A stretch of 47,729 bases of DNA from Bacteroides fragilis. GTDB lineage: Bacteria > Bacteroidota > Bacteroidia > Bacteroidales > Bacteroidaceae. The DNA lies in assembly GCF_019583405.1 (NCBI RefSeq), contig NZ_SZUU01000015.1, positions 1 through 47,729 on the forward strand, written 5' to 3'. This document shows, piece after piece, positions 26,346 to 36,392 of the stretch. Numbering within the stretch: position 1 is the stretch's first letter; each line of letters begins with the position of its first letter. The notes beneath the pieces were generated by a model. It worked only from the letters and a program-made list of their open reading frames with translations, was not told the origin of the DNA and made no database searches. The position numbers and the translations under genes are program-made.

Positions 26346-28697
26346 ATGATACGTAAAGAAACAGTTCATATAGTATGGGGTACCATACAAGCCGGTTTTG
26401 TAATGTTGCTGTTGGGAGCATGTTCCACAACCAAGCACCTGCCCGAAGGGGAAATACTCTACACCGGATCGAAGACTATTGTTGAAAACGAGCCACAAGC
26501 GCCTTTGACAGAGGATGCTTTGACCGAACTTGATGCCGCACTCGATAAAGCTCCGAGTACAAAGATTTTAGGCTTTGTCCCCATCCCTTTCAAGATGTGG
26601 GCTTATAACAGTCTGGTTCGGTATAAGAAAGGTTTCGGACACTGGCTCTTCAATCGGTTTGCTGCCAATCCTCCCGTGTTCATTTCTACGGTCAATCCGG
26701 AAATACGTGCCAAAGTAGGCACCAACCTGTTGCACGACTATGGCTACTTTAATGGGACGGTTCGATTCCAGACCGTGCCCGACAAGAAAGACAGCCTGAA
26801 GGCAAGCATACGCTATACGGTTGATATGAAAGATCCTTATTACATCGATACGGTTTACTACACTCGTTTCAATCCGCGTACGTTGAGAATCATGGAGAGA
26901 GGACGCAGAGGATCGTTGTTGACCTCCGGTGAACAGTTCAACGTGAGTGATCTGGATGAAGAACGCAGTCGTATCAGTACTTTATTGCGTAATCGCGGGT
27001 ATTTTTACTTTCGTCCGGATTATATGAAGTATCAGGCGGATACACTGTTGAATCCCGGGCATGTCAGTCTCCGGTTGATACCTGTACCGGGACTTCCGGA
27101 TGCAGCCCAGCGCCCGTATTATGTCGGCAAGACATCGGTCTTTTTGTATGGAAAGGGTGGAGAAGCGCCGAACAGTACACTCGAATACCGGGGACTCGAT
27201 ATTCATTATTATAAGAAGATGCAGGTGCGTCCGAATATGCTTTACCGTTGGTTGAATTATCAGGCTTATGTCCGCAATGATTCTTTGCGCAACTCTGCCC
27301 ATAGTCGTTTATACAGCCAGTATAGACAAATGCGTATCCAGGAACGTCTTTCGCAACTGAGTATTTTCCGCTATCTCGATCTGCAATATATCCCTCAGGA
27401 CTCTACGGCAACTTGCGACACGCTGAACGTACGCTTGCAGGCTACGTTCGATAAACCGTATGACGCGGAACTGGAATTCAACCTGACCACCAAGAGCAAT
27501 AACCAGACCGGTCCCGGTGCATCTTTCGGCCTGACCCGTTACAATGTATTTGGGGGAGGAGAGACGTGGAATGTCAAGTTAAAGGGCTCTTACGAATGGC
27601 AGACCGGACAGAATAAAGGAAGCTCATTGATGAATAGTTGGGAGATGGGAGTATCTACTGCCTTGACTTTCCCCCGGGTCGTGTTCCCTTCTTTCGGAGG
27701 ACGTGAGTATGACTTCCCGGCAACCACTACTTTCCGTTTGTATATTGATCAGCTTAACCGTGCCAAATACTATAAACTATTGGCGTTCGGGGGAAATGCC
27801 ACTTATGATTTTCAGCCGACCCGTATCAGTCGTCACAGCCTGACACCTCTCCGGGTGACTTTCAATGTATTGCAGCACACAACGAAGGCTTTTGATGAAA
27901 TTGCTGATCAGAATAAAGCCCTGTACCGTAGTCTGCAGAATCAGTTTATTCCGGCAATGGAATATACTTATACTTTTGATAACGCGGCTTTGCGTGGAGT
28001 GCGTAATCCTATCTGGTGGCAGACTACGTTTACTTCCGTCGGTAACATAACCTCCGGTATTTATCGTATTTTCGGAAAAAAGTTCAGCCAAAGAGATAAG
28101 AAGCTGTTCGGTGTTCCTTTCGCGCAGTTTCTGAAGGTGAACAGTGACTTCCGTTATACCTGGAAGATCGATAAGAACCAGTCGATAGCCAGCCGTGTGG
28201 CAGGAGGGATTATCTGGGCGTATGGCAATACGAATACGGCACCTTACAGCGAGCAGTTCTATATCGGAGGTGCCAATAGTGTGCGTGCGTTCACTGCGCG
28301 CAGTATCGGACCGGGTGGATTCCGGCCGACCAAGACTTCGAAAGGGCTCTATCTGGACCAGACGGGGGATATCCGGATGGAAGCCAACGTGGAATATCGT
28401 TTCCGCATTTACGGTGACCTGCACGGAGCTGTCTTTCTGGATGCCGGTAACGTCTGGATGTTGCGTAAAGATGAAGAGGCACCGGAAAAGCAACTGCGTT
28501 GGAAGACTTTCGGCAAACAGATTGCGTTGGGAACAGGTGCCGGTATACGTTACGACCTCGACTTCCTGATTCTGCGTCTGGATTGTGGAGTGCCTTTGCA
28601 TGATCCGTACGATACCGGCAAGAAGGGATATTACAATGTGACCGGTTCTTTCTGGAAGGGGCTGGGACTACACTTTGCCGTAGGCTATCCGTTCTAA
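26346..28697 (+). CDS. BamA/TamA-family outer-membrane assembly lipoprotein
   Basis: A 783-residue outer-membrane protein. It starts with a lipoprotein signal (VMLLLGACSTTKHLPEGE), then POTRA-like repeats, then a C-terminal Omp85 beta-barrel (about residues 410-783), ending in Phe (VGYPF), the usual signal for barrel insertion. The Omp85 signatures AFTARSIGPGGFRP and VFLDAGNVW are present. ATG at 26346 is chosen over the TTG that abuts the tamB stop because the signal peptide then follows directly. Immediately downstream of the TamB-like gene, so it is the likely TamA partner. A lipidated Omp85 is characteristic of Bacteroidetes. Confidence 0.9.
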   Translation: MIRKETVHIVWGTIQAGFVMLLLGACSTTKHLPEGEILYTGSKTIVENEPQAPLTEDALTELDAALDKAPSTKILGFVPIPFKMWAYNSLVRYKKGFGHWLFNRFAANPPVFISTVNPEIRAKVGTNLLHDYGYFNGTVRFQTVPDKKDSLKASIRYTVDMKDPYYIDTVYYTRFNPRTLRIMERGRRGSLLTSGEQFNVSDLDEERSRISTLLRNRGYFYFRPDYMKYQADTLLNPGHVSLRLIPVPGLPDAAQRPYYVGKTSVFLYGKGGEAPNSTLEYRGLDIHYYKKMQVRPNMLYRWLNYQAYVRNDSLRNSAHSRLYSQYRQMRIQERLSQLSIFRYLDLQYIPQDSTATCDTLNVRLQATFDKPYDAELEFNLTTKSNNQTGPGASFGLTRYNVFGGGETWNVKLKGSYEWQTGQNKGSSLMNSWEMGVSTALTFPRVVFPSFGGREYDFPATTTFRLYIDQLNRAKYYKLLAFGGNATYDFQPTRISRHSLTPLRVTFNVLQHTTKAFDEIADQNKALYRSLQNQFIPAMEYTYTFDNAALRGVRNPIWWQTTFTSVGNITSGIYRIFGKKFSQRDKKLFGVPFAQFLKVNSDFRYTWKIDKNQSIASRVAGGIIWAYGNTNTAPYSEQFYIGGANSVRAFTARSIGPGGFRPTKTSKGLYLDQTGDIRMEANVEYRFRIYGDLHGAVFLDAGNVWMLRKDEEAPEKQLRWKTFGKQIALGTGAGIRYDLDFLILRLDCGVPLHDPYDTGKKGYYNVTGSFWKGLGLHFAVGYPF

Positions 28698-28766
28698 AAT
28701 AGTCGATGACGATGGGCGGCGTAAGAAAATTCTTCATACTTCGTTCTTCATTCTTCATTCTATTTT

Positions 28767-28774
28767 GTACTTTT
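28767..28774 (+). promoter_or_regulatory. -7 element for the nucleotidyltransferase gene
   Basis: TACTTTTG matches TAnnTTTG and lies 49 bases before the ATG at 28824. It sits just after a short run of TTCTTCAT repeats (28729-28760). Confidence 0.55.
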
Positions 28775-28823
28775 GCAACGATATCTGATGAGACACATCA
28801 CTAACCTTTTAATATTCACAGTT

Positions 28824-29726
28824 ATGAAACCAACATTATTTGTGCTTGCTGCCGGCATGGGCAGTCGTTACGGAGGCTTGAAACAATTGGACGGACTGGG
28901 TCCCAACGGCGAAACTATCATGGACTATTCTATTTACGACGCCATTCGTGGTGGATTTGGTAAAGTAGTATTCGTTATCCGTAAAGATTTTGAGCAGGAT
29001 TTCCGTGAAAAGATTCTGAGTAAATACGAAAATCATATTCCGGTGGAACTCGTATTCCAGGCATTGGACAACCTGCCCGAAGGCTTCACTTGCCCTGCCG
29101 ACCGTGTGAAACCCTGGGGAACCAACCATGCTGTCCTGATGGGTAAAGACGTTATCAAAGAACCGTTTGCCGTTATCAATGCTGACGACTTCTACGGACG
29201 TGACAGCTTTGCTGTATTGGGTGCCGAACTGTCTCAGATGGACGGTAAAAAGAACGACTATTGTATGGTAGGTTACCGTGTAGGCAATACGCTTTCAGAA
29301 AGCGGATCTGTGGCTCGTGGCGTTTGTGAGACAAATGCGGAAGGCTATCTGACTACAGTGGTAGAACGCACTGCAATCGAGCGTATCGATGGTAAAGTGT
29401 CGTTCAAGGATGAGAACGGCGAAATGCAGACAATCGGCGATAACACTCCCGTTTCAATGAATATGTGGGGATTCACTCCCGACTATTTCGCTTATTCGGA
29501 AGAGTATTTCAAAGAGTTCCTGAAAGAAAACGAAGGAAACCTGAAATCAGAATACTTCATTCCGCTGATGGTAAACAAACTGGTGAACGAAGGCACTGCC
29601 CGCGTAAAGGTTCTGGATACTACAAGCAAATGGTTCGGCGTGACTTATGCTGCCGACCGTCAGGGTGTAGTAGATAAGATTCAGGCATTGGTAGATGCAG
29701 GCGAATATCCTGATAAACTGTTCTAA
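28824..29726 (+). CDS. sugar-phosphate nucleotidyltransferase family protein
   Basis: A 300-residue cytoplasmic enzyme that would join a nucleotide to a sugar phosphate. The nucleotide-binding loop is LAAGMGSRYGGLKQLD near the N-terminus (a variant of GGxGTRL), and the metal-binding stretch is NADDFYG. The start at 28824 puts MKPTLFVLAAG at the N-terminus, as in the family; the longer frame upstream would begin within the promoter. It is monocistronic with its own terminator. The sugar cannot be identified. Confidence 0.82.
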   Translation: MKPTLFVLAAGMGSRYGGLKQLDGLGPNGETIMDYSIYDAIRGGFGKVVFVIRKDFEQDFREKILSKYENHIPVELVFQALDNLPEGFTCPADRVKPWGTNHAVLMGKDVIKEPFAVINADDFYGRDSFAVLGAELSQMDGKKNDYCMVGYRVGNTLSESGSVARGVCETNAEGYLTTVVERTAIERIDGKVSFKDENGEMQTIGDNTPVSMNMWGFTPDYFAYSEEYFKEFLKENEGNLKSEYFIPLMVNKLVNEGTARVKVLDTTSKWFGVTYAADRQGVVDKIQALVDAGEYPDKLF

Positions 29727-29760
29727 AGCTAATTTGCTTATTTCTATAATGTAGATTTTG

Positions 29761-29792
29761 AAAGGGATGTCTTTGCGAAGATGTCCCTTTTT
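29761..29792 (+). terminator. terminator of the nucleotidyltransferase gene
   Basis: AAAGGGATGTCTT (29761-29773) and AAGATGTCCCTTT (29778-29790) form a 13-bp stem with two G-U pairs and a 4-base loop, followed by TTT. Confidence 0.8.
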
Positions 29793-30600
29793 TAATATCA
29801 GGCCGGATCACACCTCTTTGGTACACTCCTTGCCGGTGAACTTTAAATCACCCTCCGGGAGTCGCGAGGGAGGAGATGGTCGGTTTGTCAATGTGTCAAA
29901 TTGATAATCGTAACCCTCTGTTTCTCGTTTTTTCGGACCACAATCCGGTAAGGTCTATAAAAACGGCCTACAGGCAAATATCCATTCACGGTTTTGATCT
30001 TGTTTCATCCCTAATGGAAATAAAAGGAAAGGAAGTATGATGTTTTTGTTTCCTAATCTTTTCTTTGAGGAGCTTTTCCTGCTTTTCTGATATTTTGTAG
30101 CGGTCGGGCGGGGGGAGGCAACCAGGAGAAAATCAGTCACTCTTGTCGCCCGATTTGCATTACAATAGATGTAATCTGCCAAAACATATAGAGATATTCA
30201 GAAAAGAAGTAAGCATTTCCCGAAAATGCTTACTTCTTTTCACCCGAATACTTACTTCTTTTGGGGCAAATGCTTCCTTCTTTCCGAAAAAACAAAGGTG
30301 CAACCGGTTCAAAAGTCCGGATTTCCTGTAGAAAAAGCTTTTGACTGTGCTCTGTTTCTTCTGCTTTCACCCGAATATGAAAAGGGCTTGTAAGCGAATT
30401 CTGCGATTCAGTGTCTTTTTGATGTCTATGTCTGCAAATGACTGTCAATTCTTTATGAGGAAATAAAGTGTGCAGGGCTTCGGGGCAGATGAGAAAAGGA
30501 CGAATGTCCGGTATGTGTCGGATATTTATATTCTTTTCGTTGCTTATTTCAGAATATGTATATTTATTCCGTTTCTTTTTTCGCAGTCTGTATAAATGAG
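29793..30600. other. 808-base spacer before the ABC-F gene
   Basis: No supported gene. It contains the GAAGTAAG repeat hairpin (30202-30286, listed separately) and a small inverted repeat ATTACA/TGTAAT near 30159-30176. Open frames on both strands are short and lack family resemblance. The G-rich run at 30104-30117 is unexplained. Confidence 0.6.
30202..30286. repeat. GAAGTAAG inverted and tandem repeats
   Basis: A perfect 17-bp stem (30202-30218 with 30224-30240, loop CCCGA) is followed by two more imperfect copies of its right arm: AATACTTACTTCTTTT at 30247-30262 and AAATGCTTCCTTCTTT at 30268-30283. Copies are separated by C/G-rich joints (CACCCG, GGGGC). There is one copy on the minus strand and three on the plus strand. 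Confidence 0.8.
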
Positions 30601-30608
30601 TATCTTTG
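30601..30608 (+). promoter_or_regulatory. -7 element for the ABC-F/M13 operon
   Basis: TATCTTTG matches TAnnTTTG; a T-run at 30576-30581 stands about 20 bases upstream in place of TTTG. The GTG start at 30639 is 30 bases downstream. Confidence 0.6.
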
Positions 30609-30638
30609 CTGCCTCAATTCCCTTATTTATAGAAAGAA

Positions 30639-32594
30639 GTGATTTCAGTAGAAGGATTAACAGTAGAATTTAACGCCACACCATTGTTTGAGGACGTTAG
30701 TTATGTCATTAATAAAAAAGATCGAATAGCCCTGGTGGGTAAAAACGGTGCCGGGAAATCAACTATGTTGAAGATCTTGGCCGGATTGCAAAGTCCTACA
30801 CGAGGTGTTATAGCTATTCCGCGTGATGTAACGATCGGCTATTTGCCACAGGTGATGATTCTTGCCGATAACCATACCGTGATGGAAGAGGCGGAATTGG
30901 CATTTGAACATATTTTTGAATTACAGGCCGACCTGGAACGCATGAATCAGGAATTGGCTGACCGAACCGATTATGATTCGGAAGAGTATCATAAACTAAT
31001 AGACCGTTTTACGCATGAGAATGACCGCTTCCTGATGATGGGAGGCACTAACTTTCATGCGGAGATAGAGCGTACGCTGATAGGATTGGGATTCAGCCGG
31101 GAAGATTTTAATCGTCCGACCAGTGAGTTTTCCGGAGGATGGCGTATGAGAATCGAACTGGCCAAACTTCTGCTCAGGAAACCGGATGTGCTGCTTCTTG
31201 ACGAGCCGACCAACCATTTGGACATCGAGAGTATCCAATGGCTGGAGACTTTCCTCTCTACCCGTGCCAATGCAGTGGTGCTGGTCAGCCATGACCGGGC
31301 CTTTTTAAACAATGTAACCACTCGTACCATCGAAATTACTTGTGGGCAGATATACGATTATAAAGTGAAATATGATGAGTATATCGTTTTGCGTCAGGAG
31401 CGTCGTGAGCAGCAGTTGCGTGCTTATGAGAATCAGCAGAAACAGATTGAGGATACAGAGGCGTTTATCGAGCGCTTCCGTTACAAAGCAACGAAGGCCG
31501 TGCAGGTGCAGAGCCGCATGAAGCAACTGGAAAAGATAGAACGGATTGAGGTTGACGAAGTAGATAACTCCGCATTGAGATTAAAGTTTGTCTGTTCCAG
31601 CCGTAGCGGAAACTACCCGGTGATCTGTGAAGACGTGAAAAAGGCCTATGGGGCACACGTTGTCTTCCATGATGTCAACCTGACCATTAATCGTGGTGAA
31701 AAAGTGGCCTTTGTAGGAAAGAACGGTGAAGGTAAGTCTACCCTTGTGAAGTGTATCATGAGTGAGATTGATTATGAGGGTAAACTTACACTGGGGCATA
31801 ATGTGCAGATTGGATATTTTGCCCAGAATCAGGCACAGATGTTGGATGAGAATCTAACGGTTTTCGATACTATCGACCGGGTGGCAGTGGGAGATATCCG
31901 TCTGAAAATACGTGATATTCTGGGAGCCTTTATGTTTGGTGGAGAGGCATCGGATAAGAAGGTGAAAGTGCTTTCGGGAGGTGAGCGTACACGTCTGGCA
32001 ATGATAAAGTTGCTTTTGGAACCTGTCAACTTCCTGATTCTCGACGAGCCTACCAATCATTTGGATATGCGTTCGAAGGATGTGCTGAAAGAGGCTATCC
32101 GAGAGTTTGACGGAACGGTGATTATAGTTAGTCATGACCGTGATTTTTTGGATGGACTTGCGACTAAAGTATATGAGTTTGGTGGTGGCATGGTGAAAGA
32201 GCATTTGGGAGGTATCTATGATTTTCTTCAAAAGAAGAAAATAGAGAACCTGAATGAACTTCAGAAGGCGAATCCGTCATCCGCCTCGCCCGCAAACGGT
32301 AAGAAAGAGGAAGGAGCCGAAGAAGGAATATCCGAGAATAAGTTATCATACGAGGCTCAAAAAGAACTCAATAAAAAAATAAAGAAACTGGAGCGCCTGG
32401 TAGCAGACTGTGAAGCTGCTATCGAACAGACAGAGTCGGCTATTGCTATTCTTGAAGAAAAGATGGCTACACCCGATGGTGCTTCGGACATGTCGCTATA
32501 TGAACAACACCAAAAACTGAAACAGCAACTTGACCATACGGTGGAAGAGTGGGAGCGCGTTTCGATGGAGTTGGAAGAGATGAATGAAAAATAA
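30639..32594 (+). CDS. ABC-F family ATPase (ribosome-associated type)
   Basis: A 651-residue soluble protein with two ABC ATPase domains and no membrane segments, as in translation factors of the ABC-F family. Domain 1 has GKNGAGKST, FSGGWRMRIELA and LLLDEPTNHLDI; the linker holds the long charged helices typical of the P-site tRNA interaction motif; domain 2 has GKNGEGKST, LSGGERTRLAM and LILDEPTNHLDM. The last 90 residues are a predicted coiled coil, as in Uup/YheS-like members. GTG is the start: no ATG precedes the conserved N-terminus (MISVEGLTVEF). The M13 peptidase gene follows after 15 bases. Resistance or housekeeping role cannot be told apart. Confidence 0.9.
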   Translation: MISVEGLTVEFNATPLFEDVSYVINKKDRIALVGKNGAGKSTMLKILAGLQSPTRGVIAIPRDVTIGYLPQVMILADNHTVMEEAELAFEHIFELQADLERMNQELADRTDYDSEEYHKLIDRFTHENDRFLMMGGTNFHAEIERTLIGLGFSREDFNRPTSEFSGGWRMRIELAKLLLRKPDVLLLDEPTNHLDIESIQWLETFLSTRANAVVLVSHDRAFLNNVTTRTIEITCGQIYDYKVKYDEYIVLRQERREQQLRAYENQQKQIEDTEAFIERFRYKATKAVQVQSRMKQLEKIERIEVDEVDNSALRLKFVCSSRSGNYPVICEDVKKAYGAHVVFHDVNLTINRGEKVAFVGKNGEGKSTLVKCIMSEIDYEGKLTLGHNVQIGYFAQNQAQMLDENLTVFDTIDRVAVGDIRLKIRDILGAFMFGGEASDKKVKVLSGGERTRLAMIKLLLEPVNFLILDEPTNHLDMRSKDVLKEAIREFDGTVIIVSHDRDFLDGLATKVYEFGGGMVKEHLGGIYDFLQKKKIENLNELQKANPSSASPANGKKEEGAEEGISENKLSYEAQKELNKKIKKLERLVADCEAAIEQTESAIAILEEKMATPDGASDMSLYEQHQKLKQQLDHTVEEWERVSMELEEMNEK

Positions 32595-32609
32595 TAGTTT
32601 ATTAAGTGT

Positions 32610-34643
32610 ATGAAAGTAATTAAGTATTTACCAATTCTTGCAATCTGTTGTATGGCAACAGGATGCAACAGTAAGAAAGAGGCCGTACTTACGTCCGGCA
32701 TTGACCTTGCCAACCTTGACACAACTGCCCTGCCGGGCACCAGTTTTTATCAGTATGCTTGTGGCGGATGGATGAAAAACCATCCTCTGACAGATGAGTA
32801 TTCACGTTTCGGTTCATTCGATATGCTCGCCGAAAACAACCGTCAGCAGTTGCGTGGACTGATTGAAGGGCTGGCTGCCGAAAAACATGAAGCCGGCAGC
32901 ATTGCACAGAAAGTCGGTGAACTTTATAATATAGCTATGGACAGCGTAAAACTGAATAAGGAAGGCGCTGCTCCCATTAAACCCGAACTGGAGAAAATAG
33001 GTGCCATCAAAGATAAAGCTGAAATCTATCCGTTGATTGTAGAAATGCAGAAGAGAGGGATGTATCCGTACTTCATTCTGTATGTCAGTGCTGATGACAT
33101 GAATAGCAATGAAAATATGGTGCATACCATGCAAGGTGGCCTGGGCATGGGCGAACGGGATTATTATTTGGAGGATGATGCGCAGACGAAAGAAATTCGT
33201 GATAAATACCAGCAGCATGTAAGTAAGATGTTCCAACTGGCCGGATATGATGAAGCTACTGCCCGGAAAGCTGTGAAAGCAGTGATGAATATCGAGACTC
33301 GCCTGGCCCGGTCGGCACGTTCGCAAGTAGAATTGCGTGATCCGCATGCCAACTATAATAAGAAGACTTTGGAAGAATTGCAAAAAGAGTATCCTTCTTT
33401 TGCATGGGATGTATTTTTCTCAACTGCCGGACTGAATAATCTGAAAGAGGTTAATATTGGTCAGCCTGATGCATTGAAGGAGGTGAATGCCATCATCGAT
33501 ACAGTATCACTCGAGGACCAGATTTTGTACTTGCAGTGGAATCTGATCAATTCGGCTGCCAACTATCTGAGTGACGACTTTATAGCCCAGGATTTTGATT
33601 TCTATGGCCGTACCATGTCGGGTAAGAAAGAGATGCAACCTCGTTGGAAGCGTGCTGTCAGCACTGTTGATGGTTCATTGGGCGAGGCTGTCGGACAGAT
33701 GTATGTAGAGAAGTATTTCCCTGCTGCGGCTAAGGAGCGTATGGTAGCGCTGGTCAAGAATTTGCAGGAATCTTTGGGAGAGCGCATCAAGGGGCTGAGC
33801 TGGATGGGTGAAGAGACCAAAGAAAAAGCACTTGAAAAACTGGCGACTTTCCATGTCAAGATCGGGTATCCGGATAAGTGGAAAGACTACTCTTCTCTGG
33901 AAATAAAGGATGATTCATATTGGGCCAATATTGAGCGTGCCAACCACTGGAGTTACAACGAGATGATCGGCAAATATGGTAAACCGGTCGATAAGGACGA
34001 GTGGTATATGACTCCGCAGACAGTAAATGCATATTACAATCCAACGACGAATGAGATCTGTTTCCCGGCCGGTATACTTCAATATCCTTTCTTTGATATG
34101 AATGCGGATGATGCCTTCAATTATGGAGCGATTGGTGTAGTTATCGGACATGAAATGACCCATGGATTTGATGATCAGGGTCGTCAGTATGATAAGGATG
34201 GTAACTTGAAAGATTGGTGGACGGCAGAAGATGCCAAGAACTTTGAGGCTCGTGCGGCGGTGATGGCTAACTTCTTCGACAGTATTGAAGTAGCTCCCGG
34301 TGTTCATGCCAATGGAGAGTTTACTTTAGGCGAAAATATAGCCGATCACGGTGGACTTCAGGTATCATATCAGGCATTCAAAAAAGCGACGGCTGCGGCT
34401 CCGCTGAAAATTGAAAACGGATTTACACCCGAACAGCGCTTCTTCTTGTCTTATGCCAATGTGTGGGCCGGAAACATCCGTCCTGAAGAAATCCTGAAGC
34501 GTACGAAGACCGATCCGCATTCGTTGGGCAAATGGCGTGTAGATGGAGCACTGCCTCAAATCGGTGCATGGTATGAAGCTTTCAATATTACTGAAAAAGA
34601 TCCGATGTACTTGCCGGTAGATAAGCGGGTGTCAATTTGGTAA
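32610..34643 (+). CDS. M13-family metallopeptidase lipoprotein (PepO-like)
   Basis: A 677-residue zinc endopeptidase of the neprilysin family, exported and lipidated (MATGCNSKKE, lipobox Cys near residue 15). The zinc motif HExxH is HEMTH (about 514-518), with the third ligand Glu in GENIADHGG (near 575). NAYYNP and the late CWxxW-less C-terminus (YLPVDKRVSIW) are consistent with bacterial members. It probably degrades peptides in the periplasm or at the surface. It shares the operon with the ABC-F gene and ends before a strong terminator. Confidence 0.92.
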   Translation: MKVIKYLPILAICCMATGCNSKKEAVLTSGIDLANLDTTALPGTSFYQYACGGWMKNHPLTDEYSRFGSFDMLAENNRQQLRGLIEGLAAEKHEAGSIAQKVGELYNIAMDSVKLNKEGAAPIKPELEKIGAIKDKAEIYPLIVEMQKRGMYPYFILYVSADDMNSNENMVHTMQGGLGMGERDYYLEDDAQTKEIRDKYQQHVSKMFQLAGYDEATARKAVKAVMNIETRLARSARSQVELRDPHANYNKKTLEELQKEYPSFAWDVFFSTAGLNNLKEVNIGQPDALKEVNAIIDTVSLEDQILYLQWNLINSAANYLSDDFIAQDFDFYGRTMSGKKEMQPRWKRAVSTVDGSLGEAVGQMYVEKYFPAAAKERMVALVKNLQESLGERIKGLSWMGEETKEKALEKLATFHVKIGYPDKWKDYSSLEIKDDSYWANIERANHWSYNEMIGKYGKPVDKDEWYMTPQTVNAYYNPTTNEICFPAGILQYPFFDMNADDAFNYGAIGVVIGHEMTHGFDDQGRQYDKDGNLKDWWTAEDAKNFEARAAVMANFFDSIEVAPGVHANGEFTLGENIADHGGLQVSYQAFKKATAAAPLKIENGFTPEQRFFLSYANVWAGNIRPEEILKRTKTDPHSLGKWRVDGALPQIGAWYEAFNITEKDPMYLPVDKRVSIW

Positions 34644-34676
34644 TAGATTGTTGCAAATAAAATAAAAGTAAAAATG

Positions 34677-34712
34677 GCGCTGACTCATTCAATTGTGAGT
34701 CAGCGCTTTTTT
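34677..34712 (+). terminator. terminator of the ABC-F/M13 operon
   Basis: A perfect 11-bp stem (GCGCTGACTCA at 34677-34687, complement at 34696-34706) is followed by TTTTTT at 34707-34712. Confidence 0.9.
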
Positions 34713-34759
34713 ATTAATAATTCACACCTTATTTATTACGTACGATAAACAATATTTCG

Positions 34760-34767
34760 TAACTTTG
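34760..34767 (+). promoter_or_regulatory. -7 element for purH
   Basis: TAACTTTG matches TAnnTTTG and lies 27 bases before the purH start. No consensus -33; the AT-rich stretch upstream could serve. Confidence 0.6.
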
Positions 34768-34794
34768 CGCACCAAATACTTAATAAGCAAATCA

Positions 34795-36318
34795 ATGTCT
34801 GAGTCTAAAAGAATAAAAACCGCTTTGGTATCGGTTTATCACAAAGAAGGTTTGGATGAAATCATTACCAAACTGCACGAAGAAGGAGTGGAGTTCCTGT
34901 CAACAGGCGGAACTCGTCAGTTTATTGAATCGCTGGGCTATCCCTGTAAGGCTGTCGAAGATTTGACTTCGTATCCTTCTATTTTGGGTGGTAGAGTGAA
35001 GACGTTGCATCCGAAAATATTCGGAGGAATTCTTTGCCGCCGTGGACTGGAACAAGACATCCAGCAGATTGAGAAATATGAAATCCCTGAAATCGACCTG
35101 GTTATTGTAGATCTCTATCCGTTTGAAGCGACTGTTGCTTCGGGTGCTGATGAGGCTGCTATTATCGAAAAAATTGATATAGGCGGAATCTCTTTGATTC
35201 GTGCCGCTGCCAAAAACTTCAATGACGTAATTATTGTTGCTTCACAAGCTCAATATAAACCTTTGCTCGATATGTTGATGGAGCACGGGGCCACTTCTTC
35301 TCTTGAAGAACGTCGTTGGATGGCTAAAGAGGCATTTGCCGTATCTTCACACTATGATTCGGCTATCTTCAACTATTTTGATGCTGAAGAGGGTTCTGCT
35401 TTCCGTTGCTCTGCCAATAGCCAGAAGACGTTGCGTTATGGCGAAAATCCACATCAGAAGGGATATTTCTATGGAAATCTGGATGAGATGTTCGATCAGA
35501 TTCATGGAAAAGAAATCTCTTATAACAACCTGCTTGACATCAATGCCGCTGTCGATTTGATCGATGAGTTTGACGATGTCACATTTGCTATTCTGAAGCA
35601 TAATAATGCTTGCGGGCTGGCTTCTCGTCCTACTGTGCTCGAAGCATGGAAAGATGCGTTGGCCGGTGATCCGGTATCTGCCTTTGGGGGGGTGCTGATC
35701 ACGAATGCGGTTATTGATAAAGAGACAGCGGAAGAGATCAATAAAATCTTCTTTGAAGTTGTGATTGCTCCTGATTACGATGTAGATGCACTCGAAATTC
35801 TGGGACAGAAAAAGAATCGTATCATTTTGGTTCGTAAAGAGGCTAAATTGCCGAGAAAGCAATTCCGTTCTTTATTGAATGGTGTATTGGTTCAGGACAG
35901 AGACTTGAATATTGAAACAACTGCAGACCTGAAAACGGTAACTGATAAAGCTCCGACACCGGAAGAGGTAGAAGATATGCTGTTTGCTAATAAGATAGTG
36001 AAAAACAGTAAGTCGAATGCCATTGTATTGGCCAAAGGAAAACAATTGCTGGCAAGCGGTGTGGGACAGACTTCACGAGTGGATGCACTGAAACAAGCTA
36101 TCGAAAAAGCTAAGTCGTTTGGTTTCGATTTGCAGGGTGCGGTGATGGCATCGGATGCTTTCTTCCCTTTCCCCGATTGTGTGGAAATTGCGGATAAGGA
36201 AGGTGTGACAGCTGTGATCCAGCCGGGCGGTTCGGTGAAAGACCAGTTAACATTTGACTATTGCAACGAACATGGCATGGCAATGGTTACAACGGGTATC
36301 CGCCACTTTAAGCACTAA
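34795..36318 (+). CDS. purH: bifunctional AICAR formyltransferase/IMP cyclohydrolase
   Basis: Catalyses the last two steps of de novo IMP synthesis. The product is 507 residues. The N-terminal IMP cyclohydrolase domain (MGS-like, about 1-195) has ALVSVYHKEGLDEI, STGGTRQFIE and GGRVKTLHPKIFGG. The C-terminal formyltransferase domain carries the catalytic KHNNACG (Lys near 267) and ends in GSVKDQ, MVTTGIRHFKH. ATG at 34795 is chosen because it matches the family start; the in-frame TTG at 34765 lies inside the promoter. It is followed 74 bases later by mreB with no clear terminator between. Confidence 0.96.
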   Translation: MSESKRIKTALVSVYHKEGLDEIITKLHEEGVEFLSTGGTRQFIESLGYPCKAVEDLTSYPSILGGRVKTLHPKIFGGILCRRGLEQDIQQIEKYEIPEIDLVIVDLYPFEATVASGADEAAIIEKIDIGGISLIRAAAKNFNDVIIVASQAQYKPLLDMLMEHGATSSLEERRWMAKEAFAVSSHYDSAIFNYFDAEEGSAFRCSANSQKTLRYGENPHQKGYFYGNLDEMFDQIHGKEISYNNLLDINAAVDLIDEFDDVTFAILKHNNACGLASRPTVLEAWKDALAGDPVSAFGGVLITNAVIDKETAEEINKIFFEVVIAPDYDVDALEILGQKKNRIILVRKEAKLPRKQFRSLLNGVLVQDRDLNIETTADLKTVTDKAPTPEEVEDMLFANKIVKNSKSNAIVLAKGKQLLASGVGQTSRVDALKQAIEKAKSFGFDLQGAVMASDAFFPFPDCVEIADKEGVTAVIQPGGSVKDQLTFDYCNEHGMAMVTTGIRHFKH

Positions 36319-36392
36319 TTAAAAACTTGTTGTATGCCGGACAACCCGTTATGGGCACACTGGCATATTGACGCATTAGAAATTTATTCATT

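Noticed and set aside
28729..28760. TTCTTCAT-type short repeats before the nucleotidyltransferase promoter
   Set aside because: A few imperfect 7-8 base copies in T-rich DNA; slippage or chance explains them.
29955..30182. Minus-strand 75-codon frame in the spacer after the nucleotidyltransferase
   Set aside because: No signal, no domain and no promoter; composition does not resemble neighbouring genes.
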